A stretch of 38,711 nucleotides of DNA from Treponema sp. GTDB taxonomy: Bacteria; Spirochaetota; Spirochaetia; Treponematales; Breznakiellaceae. Every line of letters starts with the position of its first letter. Position 1 is the first letter of the stretch. The notes beneath the pieces were generated by a model, which saw only the letters and a list, made by a program, of their open reading frames with translations, had not been told where the DNA came from and did not search any database. The position numbers and the translations under genes were made by a program. Location: contig JAITHE010000014.1 of assembly GCA_031280125.1 (NCBI GenBank), forward strand, positions 1 through 38,711. The letters run 5' to 3'. This document shows, in pieces, positions 7,820 through 14,440 of the stretch.

Positions 7820-8834
7820 GCCTCTTCAGTACCGGGCCGGTTCGGTTATCTATTTTCAGGGTGATGCGGCGGACAAGATCTTTATTCTCCAGTCCGGTAC
7901 GGTGAGCCTGGCCTACCAGGATATTGAAACGGGCGAAGACGTACATGACACGGTCCAGCCGGGGGAATTTTTCGGAGTCAAATCGGCCCTGGGCAGATAC
8001 CCCCGGGAAGAAAACGCCATCGCCCTCCAAAATGCCGCCATCATGGTCTTTACGGTTCCTGAGTTTGAAGTCATGGCCCAGGCCAATACCAGGATCATCG
8101 TCAAGATGCTCAAGGTGTTTTCCAACCAGCTCAGGCGGATCCATCATCAGGTGTCCAATCTTATGGAAAATACCGAGGAAACCCCTCCGGAACAGGGTCT
8201 CTTTAATGTGGGGGAATACTACCTCAAAAATAGGCGCTATGTCCAGGCCAAGTATGTTTTTTCCCGGTATCTTACCTTTTACCCTTCGGGGCGCCATGCC
8301 GCCGCGGCAACCACAAATCTGGAACTCTCCGAATCCCAGGCGGGAAGGATGCCCCAAGCCGTTTCCCGTTCACCGGGCCGGGCCGCCCCCGCTTCTCCCC
8401 CTCCCGCCGCTTCCCCCGGCGGAAAGGGGAACCCGCCGGAACAGCTTAAGGATGCGGCCAAAGCATACTATGACGCGGTCAGTATGATCTCCCAGGAAAA
8501 GTACCAGCAGGCTTATCTGGCCTTTAAGAAAATCGTAGACGCCAACGAAGACCCCGAATACGCCGCTAAAAGCGCCTATGAAATCGGACGGTGCCTTTTC
8601 CTGCTTAACAAATTTGACGACTGCATTAAATACTTTACCGGGATGATCACCAAGTACCCCCGGCACCCCGATCTGGGGAGCGGCCTTTATTTTATGGGCC
8701 AGTCCTACGAAAAGCTTGGAAGAAAGGATCAGGCGGCCACCTTTTATAAAAAGATTCTCACCATGATCAACGACGAAGAGGATGCGATCCACATAAAAGC
8801 AAAGAGAGCTCTCAAAGCTCTGATGGGGGAATAG
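7812..8834 (+). CDS. Cyclic nucleotide-binding-domain protein with TPR tail
   Basis: The N-terminal 120 residues form a CNBD beta-barrel (VIYFQGDAADKIFILQSGTV). After a Pro/Ala-rich linker near residues 180-205 come tetratricopeptide-like repeats, including YQQAYLAFKKIVDAN and GQSYEKLGRKDQAATFYKKI. One more TPR-like unit (YYLKNRRYVQAKYVFSRYL) lies between the CNBD and the linker. There is no DNA-binding helix-turn-helix, so it is not a Crp-type regulator. The phosphate-binding cassette is degenerate: FFGVKSALGRYPREENA replaces the normal FGE-x-AL...PR-S/T-A. Nucleotide binding is therefore doubtful. It is probably a cytoplasmic scaffold acting with the canonical CNBD regulator encoded 1 base downstream. 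The ATG at 7812 has GGGGAGG in front. The domain order is clear but the role is unknown. Confidence 0.8.
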   Translation: MPKPLQYRAGSVIYFQGDAADKIFILQSGTVSLAYQDIETGEDVHDTVQPGEFFGVKSALGRYPREENAIALQNAAIMVFTVPEFEVMAQANTRIIVKMLKVFSNQLRRIHHQVSNLMENTEETPPEQGLFNVGEYYLKNRRYVQAKYVFSRYLTFYPSGRHAAAATTNLELSESQAGRMPQAVSRSPGRAAPASPPPAASPGGKGNPPEQLKDAAKAYYDAVSMISQEKYQQAYLAFKKIVDANEDPEYAAKSAYEIGRCLFLLNKFDDCIKYFTGMITKYPRHPDLGSGLYFMGQSYEKLGRKDQAATFYKKILTMINDEEDAIHIKAKRALKALMGE

Positions 8835-8835
8835 G

Positions 8836-9480
8836 ATGGCCATGGATATGGCGGCCTTTGGCCGTTTTGCCAGAACGTTTCAGCCGGGGGAGATGATTTT
8901 TTCCGAGTTTGAGCCCGGAGATGCCTTCTACCTTATCCAGTCGGGCCGGGTGGAACTGGTCAAAATCATCGGCGATATTGAAAAAACCCTGGACATACTT
9001 CAACCTTCGGAAATGTTTGGAGAAATGGCCCTCCTGGAAAATTCTCCCCGTTCCGCCACGGCCATAGCCCTGGACACGGTGAAGGTGCTGGAATTTAACC
9101 GGCAGAATTTTGAAATCCTTATGCTGGGGAATCCCCAAATAGCCTTCAAGCTTCTAAAGATGTTTACCAAGCGCATCTACGATTCAAAACGGCGCTTTAT
9201 GATCCTGACCCTGGATGATGATCAGGCGAAAATCGCCGACGTATTCCTTATGCTGGACGAAGGCCAGACCTCAGCGGTGGACAAGATCACGGAACGGCGG
9301 GAATTTAAAACCACCGTGGACGATGTTGCCCACTGGGCAGGGATAAGCGTAGCCCAGGCCAGGGACATCATAGGCCATTTTGTAACCCAGCGGCGTATAG
9401 AACTTTTCAATGATAAAATTGTGGTTAAAAATATCAACGATTTTTCCCGTTTTGTCGCTTCCAAACGAAAAAAGACATAG
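8836..9480 (+). CDS. Crp/Fnr-family transcription regulator
   Basis: This 214-residue protein has an N-terminal cyclic nucleotide-binding domain and a C-terminal winged helix. The phosphate-binding cassette is canonical, FGEMALLENSPRSATAIA at about residues 60-77, with the Glu and Arg that grip a cyclic nucleotide. A long dimerisation helix (FKLLKMFTKRIYDSKRRF) follows. The HTH near residues 158-185 contains FKTTVDDVAHWAGISVAQAR. There are no Fnr-type cysteines. It therefore probably binds cAMP or another cyclic nucleotide and DNA. It starts 1 base after the CNBD-TPR gene and ends the operon ahead of a strong terminator. The ligand and targets are not known. Confidence 0.87.
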   Translation: MAMDMAAFGRFARTFQPGEMIFSEFEPGDAFYLIQSGRVELVKIIGDIEKTLDILQPSEMFGEMALLENSPRSATAIALDTVKVLEFNRQNFEILMLGNPQIAFKLLKMFTKRIYDSKRRFMILTLDDDQAKIADVFLMLDEGQTSAVDKITERREFKTTVDDVAHWAGISVAQARDIIGHFVTQRRIELFNDKIVVKNINDFSRFVASKRKKT

Positions 9481-9550
9481 GGCTTTTCAAGGCGCCGGGG
9501 CAGGCGGGCCATTGCCGCCGGCGGGGTATTAAAACCGGCGACCGGCGAAT

Positions 9551-9585
9551 AAAAAGGGCCTTCCCCTTTGGGGAAGGCCCTTTTT
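9551..9585. terminator. Bidirectional intrinsic terminator
   Basis: AAAAAGGGCCTTCCCC, a TTTG loop and GGGGAAGGCCCTTTTT form a long GC-rich stem with A and T runs on both sides. It can stop the + operon ending at 9480 and the - gene ending at 9603. Confidence 0.9.
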
Positions 9586-9602
9586 ACGGTAAAACGCCGG
9601 GC

Positions 9603-11654
9603 TTAGATCTGCCGGATACCGCCCCGCCCGCCGGAAGACCGGCTTCTGCCGCCTCCTCCCCGTTTGGGCTTGGCCGCGGCTGCCCTGCCGCCGCCCCGTT
9701 TGCCCTTGGCGGGTACCATGGCGGCGCTGACGCCGCCGTCGTCGTCGCTGTTCAGCATGTCCAGATATGCCTGGGCGGGAGCCTGTACCGCCTCCGCCGG
9801 AGCGGAGTTTCCGCCGGGATTTGGCTCGGAGGCAAAGGACTGGGCGATGTCTTCCCGCACCGTGGAACGCCGCCGGCTAAAGGAGGCAAAGGCGGCATCC
9901 TGGAAGCCCTTGGATACGCCGTGAAGAAATTCGTTAAGCACATTGGCCATGCCGTTGAGCGTAACCTTTTTCCGCTTAAGGGAAGTAATATCCACGTCAA
10001 GCAGGAGCCCCGGCTGGATATGGTAGGGGTTGATCATGTAATCAAAACGGTTGAATTCCTTTTCCAGCAGGCCGAGCCGGTCTTCCATAACCCTCCGTTC
10101 AACGGGATACCGGTAGTCGTACATGCCCTTCATTTTTTCCCGCATGAGGATGATCTTCTGGTGCACCTTGTTTTTCTCGTAGATATAGGTGCGGTTCATC
10201 CTTTCAACTTCGGTTTCCCCGGTTTTGATGAAGGTAATCTCGTCCCACACCTTGGCGATATCCTCGTAAAGGGGTTCGCCGTTTTTTGTCTTGATCTGTT
10301 TGCGGATTCTGTTTTTTTGCTTCGCCGCGAGGTCCTTAAAGTCCGTTACCCTAAAAGCCGGTTTGCCGCTCTGGTAAATAACTTCCAGCACATCCCACAG
10401 GTGCTGAACCTCATTTTCAAAGCTCTTCATCTGTACATCGTAGGCCTTGCGCTCTTCAATAAGCTGGGCATGGTCGTAGTACCGCATCCGTACCTGGTAA
10501 CGTTCATCGGGCAGGCGGCCCGCATCGGTATCTTCATATTCCCGTACCATAAGCTCCCGGGCATTTTTGAAGTTTTCGATGTACTGGTAGCCCATCTTGG
10601 AGGTGTCGAGAATTGAAGTGATGGAGTTAACGGCGGTGTTAAAACCCCGGGTCCGGATATTTTCGATGTCCACAATCTTTTTAAGGTTTTCCCGGACATT
10701 GAGCTGATCATACTCGGCGGGATCGATTTCTGCCCGGAGTCCGGTGAGGCGGTCCATAATTGCTTTGGCCACCAGGGTGTAGCGCCGGGATTTGGCGTCT
10801 TCGCCGTTGTCGTCGGTATAGTGCTCAACCCTGCCCATCTTGGCAAAGATAATTTCACTGTCCGAAAGCTCTTCCTGGCCCTGGTCGATCCTCTGATCCT
10901 TGATCTTTTCGATTTCCTTGTCGATGGTGTCGATGAGATGCTTGGAAAGAAGTTCCTTAATAAGGTACTCCACCGTGGCCTGGTAGTGGAAAATAGGGCT
11001 GATAAGCTCCGAATCCAGGATATTGACCGACAGCTTTACGTCCGTTACGGTTTTGGGCTTAAGCAGGTTATCCTTAAAGGCGCACTTAATGATGGAGTAG
11101 GCGTTCTCTCCCCGGATAAAGGCGCCGGTATCGGTCTTTTGCCGGAGCAGGCTGTTGGTAATGTTTTCCAGATCGTTGACGCCCCGCTGGATATGTCCCT
11201 GCAGGTGGCCGTACATGTTGATCATGGATTTTTCAATTTCGCCTGTATTGAACTTATCGGCACCGCCTACTTCGTCCAGAAGATTGGCAATTTCCTTGGG
11301 GGTATACCGGGCAAGGACTTTGGTCTCTTCCTTATCGACAAAATTCCGGACCTTTTTAACCATCTCATCTTCGGCCGTTACGGCGTAGCGGTTGAACATG
11401 TTCTGGAAATTCTGGTTGAAATAGTTGTAGAGCTTTTCCTTGAGGCCGCCCATAATGTCCAGCCGTTCAAGGGCATCCTTAGGCAGTTTGGAATTGATAT
11501 GGTGGACAACCTTGTTGGTTTCCTCCTCCAAAAGCTGATTTACCTCAGCCTGCTGATCCCTGTATTCCTGGGCTAGGGAGTTCCGTGAACCGACGGCGCT
11601 GGGTTTCTCCGGGTGAAATACGTTGGGGCTTTTAGGCAGGTCTAGACTTCCCAT
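9603..11654 (-). CDS. cfpA: Treponemal cytoplasmic filament protein CfpA (likely)
   Basis: This 683-residue, charged, almost wholly helical soluble protein has no signal peptide or membrane segment. Its length (about 680), the N-terminal [15 protein letters not shown] and the long coiled-coil-like charged body fit CfpA, which forms the ribbon of cytoplasmic filaments that runs under the flagella in treponemes. This assignment rests on recall of the family, not a search. Heptad-rich stretches run through about residues 40-580. The last 35 residues form an odd low-complexity tail rich in Gly, Arg and Lys ([20 protein letters not shown]). A strong consensus promoter (11704-11732) and an AAGGAAGG ribosome-binding site just before the ATG suggest high expression, as expected for a structural protein. 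Confidence 0.72.
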   Translation of the reverse strand: MGSLDLPKSPNVFHPEKPSAVGSRNSLAQEYRDQQAEVNQLLEEETNKVVHHINSKLPKDALERLDIMGGLKEKLYNYFNQNFQNMFNRYAVTAEDEMVKKVRNFVDKEETKVLARYTPKEIANLLDEVGGADKFNTGEIEKSMINMYGHLQGHIQRGVNDLENITNSLLRQKTDTGAFIRGENAYSIIKCAFKDNLLKPKTVTDVKLSVNILDSELISPIFHYQATVEYLIKELLSKHLIDTIDKEIEKIKDQRIDQGQEELSDSEIIFAKMGRVEHYTDDNGEDAKSRRYTLVAKAIMDRLTGLRAEIDPAEYDQLNVRENLKKIVDIENIRTRGFNTAVNSITSILDTSKMGYQYIENFKNARELMVREYEDTDAGRLPDERYQVRMRYYDHAQLIEERKAYDVQMKSFENEVQHLWDVLEVIYQSGKPAFRVTDFKDLAAKQKNRIRKQIKTKNGEPLYEDIAKVWDEITFIKTGETEVERMNRTYIYEKNKVHQKIILMREKMKGMYDYRYPVERRVMEDRLGLLEKEFNRFDYMINPYHIQPGLLLDVDITSLKRKKVTLNGMANVLNEFLHGVSKGFQDAAFASFSRRRSTVREDIAQSFASEPNPGGNSAPAEAVQAPAQAYLDMLNSDDDGGVSAAMVPAKGKRGGGRAAAAKPKRGGGGRSRSSGGRGGIRQI

Positions 11655-11703
11655 ATTTTCCTTCCTTATTAAAGTTAAATGAACAAAATCGCACTAGAAA
11701 TTC

Positions 11704-11732
11704 AGCATAGTCTTTTGCCCAAGAAATGTCAA
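11704..11732 (-). promoter_or_regulatory. Strong consensus promoter for cfpA
   Basis: On the minus strand TTGACA (11727-11732) is followed after exactly 17 bases by TATGCT (11704-11709). Its -35 box lies at the edge of the palindrome at 11729-11755, which it shares with the oppositely directed tRNA promoter. Confidence 0.8.
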
Positions 11733-11755
11733 GGGAAAAACCGCTTTTCCCTTGA
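11729..11755. promoter_or_regulatory. Palindrome between divergent cfpA and tRNA-Thr promoters
   Basis: TCAAGGGAAAA at 11729-11739 and TTTTCCCTTGA at 11745-11755 are perfect 11-base arms with a 5-base loop. Each end overlaps a -35 box: TTGACA for cfpA on the minus strand and TTGAAA for tRNA-Thr on the plus strand. It may be an operator or simply two symmetric -35 regions. Confidence 0.6.
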
Positions 11756-11780
11756 AATTCAGTTTTTTTTTTTATATAGT
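11752..11780 (+). promoter_or_regulatory. Promoter for tRNA-Thr
   Basis: TTGAAA at 11752-11757 and TATAGT at 11775-11780 have a 17-base, T-rich spacer. The tRNA begins 24 bases after the -10 box. Confidence 0.6.
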
Positions 11781-11804
11781 GAGCCAGTAGCAAAACCTGG
11801 TTAC

Positions 11805-11877
11805 GCCAAAGTAGCTCAGTTGGCAGAGCGGCGCACTCGTAATGCACAGGTCTGGGGTTCGATTCCCCACTTTGGCT
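11805..11877 (+). tRNA. tRNA-Thr (anticodon CGU)
   Basis: The cloverleaf folds with acceptor GCCAAAG/CTTTGGC, D-arm GCTC...GAGC, an anticodon loop CTCGTAA giving CGU, and T-arm GGGGTTCGATTCCCC. It decodes ACG. No CCA is encoded, so the CCA-adding enzyme is needed. The anticodon stem GCGCA/TGCAC has a C-A mismatch at the 28-42 position, while the other four pairs are standard. The variable loop is normal. Confidence 0.95.
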
Positions 11878-12097
11878 AGGGATCCCCGGCGGCGGGGACT
11901 GAAACCGGCTCCTGAAAAGCCCTCGGGCCCTAAGGCGGGTCATTTTTACACATCCCAGGCCGCTTGGCTGGAAGGCTGGGGTCCATACCCCGAAGTTTGC
12001 CCCTGGGGGGTCTTCATGCCGCCTACGGGTTTTATGCCCAGCCATCCGATTTCGCGGGGGATCTTGAGGGCGGGGAGGGGGTTTCCCACTGACGCCT
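11878..12097. other. Intergenic GC-rich stretch, no supported gene
   Basis: The 220 bases between tRNA-Thr and the C_GCAxxG_C_C gene have open frames on both strands but no ribosome-binding site or recognisable protein. A 7-base pair of arms GGCTGGG (11974-11980) and CCCAGCC (12037-12043) encloses further short G/C runs. I cannot tell whether this is a dispersed repeat or a structured RNA. Confidence 0.4.
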
Positions 12098-12526
12098 TTA
12101 ACCGACGACAAGGCTCTTCTCCAGCAGGGAGCAGGAAAGGGCTACCAGGCCAGCGCAGCACCGTTGCCGCAGGTCTCCCCCGGGCGGCACGGTACAGCCC
12201 TTGAGCAGGTCCATGCAGATAAGCGATCCCTTTTCCTCCGCAAAAGGCCCGGTGATTTCCTGTATTTTCCGGTATATTTCCCTGTTGTTTTCTTTTACCT
12301 TTTCGGGGGTTTCCCCGCCGCCGCGGGCAAGGCCCAGGACCATAACCGCGCCGCTTACCGCTCCGCAGATTTCCCGCTTCCGGCCCAGACCGGCGCCGAA
12401 GCCGGAGGCAATCCTCATGGCCGTTTCCCGGTCCATGCCCAGATCTCCGGCAAAGGCGGACAGCACCGCCTGGGCGCAGTTAAAGCCCCGGTTAAAGCCC
12501 TCCAGGGCCGATTCGGTTCTGGTCAT
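12098..12526 (-). CDS. C_GCAxxG_C_C family redox-type protein
   Basis: This 142-residue cytoplasmic protein has the cysteine pattern of the C_GCAxxG_C_C family. It starts with GFNCAQAVL (Cys17), continues with FGAGLGRKREICGAVSGAV and ends with a GSLICMDLL segment. A further RCCAGLVALSC cluster lies near the C-terminus. Members are thought to be redox or metal-binding proteins in anaerobes, but none has a settled role. The start ATG lies 1 base after the hpf stop codon, so it is almost surely translated from the same mRNA as hpf and perhaps rpoN. Family assignment is good; function is unknown. Confidence 0.82.
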   Translation of the reverse strand: MTRTESALEGFNRGFNCAQAVLSAFAGDLGMDRETAMRIASGFGAGLGRKREICGAVSGAVMVLGLARGGGETPEKVKENNREIYRKIQEITGPFAEEKGSLICMDLLKGCTVPPGGDLRQRCCAGLVALSCSLLEKSLVVG

Positions 12527-12527
12527 G

Positions 12528-12818
12528 TCAGCGTTTTTCCTTGACCTTTTCCTTTTCTTTAGTGATCTTTTGTTCCAGCTTGTTCATCATCTTGTCCACC
12601 GCAGGGTTAAGCTCAAAATCGTGTTCTTTTATATGAACCGATACGCCCCAGCGGAAATTTACCGTAGCCTCGGCGGAAAAGTCCTTGTCCTTGGTTAGGG
12701 TAACCAAAAGATCCACAATCATGTTTTCCGCATTGTGGATATGGGCGATTTTTTTGTCCAGGTACTCCCTGGAATCATCCCTCAGGGTAAAGTGCACTGC
12801 CTTGACGTCAATATTCAT
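12528..12818 (-). CDS. hpf: Ribosome hibernation-promoting factor, short form
   Basis: HPF binds the 30S decoding region and helps store inactive ribosomes in slow growth. The 96-residue protein MNIDVKAVHFTLRDDSREYL... has the alternating beta and alpha pattern of the S30AE domain, with the conserved LRDDSREYLDKKI, AEATVNF and HIKEHDFELNPAVDKM segments. It ends in a Lys/Glu-rich tail and has no long-HPF C-terminal dimer domain. I chose ATG 12818 because GGAGG lies 7 bases upstream and similarity begins there; the longer frame from 12875 is not needed. It follows rpoN by 176 bases. The rpoN-hpf pairing is a well-known arrangement in proteobacteria, so its reappearance here supports both calls. 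Confidence 0.9.
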   Translation of the reverse strand: MNIDVKAVHFTLRDDSREYLDKKIAHIHNAENMIVDLLVTLTKDKDFSAEATVNFRWGVSVHIKEHDFELNPAVDKMMNKLEQKITKEKEKVKEKR

Positions 12819-12994
12819 GGAAATACCTCCGTTACATAGTAGGCTTGCCCGGCAGCCTCGCCGGCTGATCCGCAAGCCCTGCGGTTTATCGCCGCTGTAA
12901 TTCCGCGCGGCGGGATTGCAGCGGCCGCAAAACCCGCAGTTTTAGGCGAAAATTATCCGGGCGCCACAGTTTCCGGATAACCTCCATTTGTGTT

Positions 12995-14353
12995 TTACCG
13001 GCTATAGGATGAACCCAGATCAAGTTCGTTCCGGTATTTTGCCACGGTACGTCTTGCCAGGGGAATCCCCCGCCGGGCCAGGACGCCGGCCAGTTCTTGA
13101 TCGGAAAGCCGCCGCTGTTCGCCCAGGATAATTTCTTTTATTATCTCCTTTACCCCTTCTTTTGAATAGCGGGAACCCTGGGATCCGGTACCGGTGATGG
13201 AATTGGAAAAGAAGTAGCGGAGTTCGTAAAGCCCCCACTCGGTCTGTACGTACTTGCCGTTGGCCGTCCGGGAAACGGTGGTTTCATGGACCCCCAGTTC
13301 CCTGGCTATGTCCCGCAGGGTCAGGGGGGCCAGATATTTAGGGCCCCGGGAGAAGAAGGGACGCTGAAATTCCACAATGGCCCGGGAAACCCGGAGCAGG
13401 GTGTGGTTCCGCTGGGTGATGGATTGGATAAACCACCGGGCTTCCCGGATGTTTTCCCTGGCAAAATTCCTGGTTTCCCTGCCGGGTTTACCCTTGGTAC
13501 CGGCGATCTTCGTAAAAAACGGGCTTATCCCCAAAACGGGGATGTCCTCGTTGTTTAGGATGATGACAAATTCCCCGTCCTTTTGCCGGACCTCCAGATC
13601 CGGTACCGCGTAGCGGGTTTCACCCCTGCTAAAACGACGCCCCGGAAAGGGTGTAAGTTCTTCCTGGATACGGTTAAAGCACATCCGCAGATCCCCTTCA
13701 TCGCATCGGAGGAGCTGGGCGGTTTCGGCGAACCGGCCTTTTTCCAACTGTTCCAAATGATCCAGGGCTTCCGCCATAAGGGGAGGCGCCCCGGACAGCA
13801 GCCTAACCTGGACCCTCAGGGATTCTTTATACCCGGAAGTACAGGTCCCCGGCGGGTCCATGGACTGAACCAGTTTCAGAGCCTCTTCTATCTTTGCTGG
13901 ATCTCCATCTTTAAGCAGGATCTCCGGCTGTTCCTTGTGGAAACCGTCGTCGTCCAGGTTTTGAATCAAAAGTTCCCCGATCCGCCGCACGCCGGGGTCC
14001 GGCGTTTCCAGGGTGAGCTGCCAAAGGAGATGTTCCTGCAGGGTTTCCGGCCTGGCGATGGCGCCCTCCAGAAACTGCTGCCGTTCATCCCCGTTCATGC
14101 CCCGGCGGGTAAACCCCGAATCGGAGGTGGCTTCAAAGTAGGCTTCCTCCTCCACGGGGGAAGAAGAGGCCGCATCATCCAGGGAAACCATACCGGGTTC
14201 TTCCAGCACCTCCAGGGCCGGGTTTTTTTCCAGTTCCTCCCCTATCTTTTCCCGCAGATCCATGACGGATAGTTCCATAAGTTTGATGGAAAGGAAAAGC
14301 TGGGTGTTCATCTTTAACTGCTGGGCTTGAACCATGGCCTGGCGTTGCTGCAT
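12995..14353 (-). CDS. rpoN: RNA polymerase sigma-54 factor
   Basis: Sigma-54 directs polymerase to -24/-12 promoters and needs an AAA+ activator. The 452-residue product shows all parts: the Q-rich activator-interacting region I (MQQRQAMVQAQQLKMNTQ, SIKLMELSVMDLREKIGEEL), an acidic region II, the core-binding domain, an HTH with DIARELGVHETTVSRTANGK, and the RpoN box ARRTVAKYR close to the C-terminus. I set the start at ATG 14353, or possibly the in-frame ATG at 14335, because the longer frame upstream is not conserved. A promoter (TTGACA at 14383-14388, GATAGT at 14360-14365, 17-base spacer) puts transcription near the ATG itself, so the message may be leaderless. No enhancer-binding activator is encoded in the window. 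Confidence 0.94.
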   Translation of the reverse strand: MQQRQAMVQAQQLKMNTQLFLSIKLMELSVMDLREKIGEELEKNPALEVLEEPGMVSLDDAASSSPVEEEAYFEATSDSGFTRRGMNGDERQQFLEGAIARPETLQEHLLWQLTLETPDPGVRRIGELLIQNLDDDGFHKEQPEILLKDGDPAKIEEALKLVQSMDPPGTCTSGYKESLRVQVRLLSGAPPLMAEALDHLEQLEKGRFAETAQLLRCDEGDLRMCFNRIQEELTPFPGRRFSRGETRYAVPDLEVRQKDGEFVIILNNEDIPVLGISPFFTKIAGTKGKPGRETRNFARENIREARWFIQSITQRNHTLLRVSRAIVEFQRPFFSRGPKYLAPLTLRDIARELGVHETTVSRTANGKYVQTEWGLYELRYFFSNSITGTGSQGSRYSKEGVKEIIKEIILGEQRRLSDQELAGVLARRGIPLARRTVAKYRNELDLGSSYSR

Positions 14354-14359
14354 ACTAAA

Positions 14360-14388
14360 ACTATCATTCTCCGGTACGGCTTTGTCAA
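14360..14388 (-). promoter_or_regulatory. Candidate rpoN promoter
   Basis: On the minus strand TTGACA at 14383-14388 and GATAGT at 14360-14365 are 17 bases apart. The expected first transcribed base is about 14353, the A of the rpoN ATG. Confidence 0.5.
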
Positions 14389-14440
14389 GAATTAAAGCGC
14401 TCCGGCCGATAACAGTAAAAACCTTTATTTCGGGATCGTC

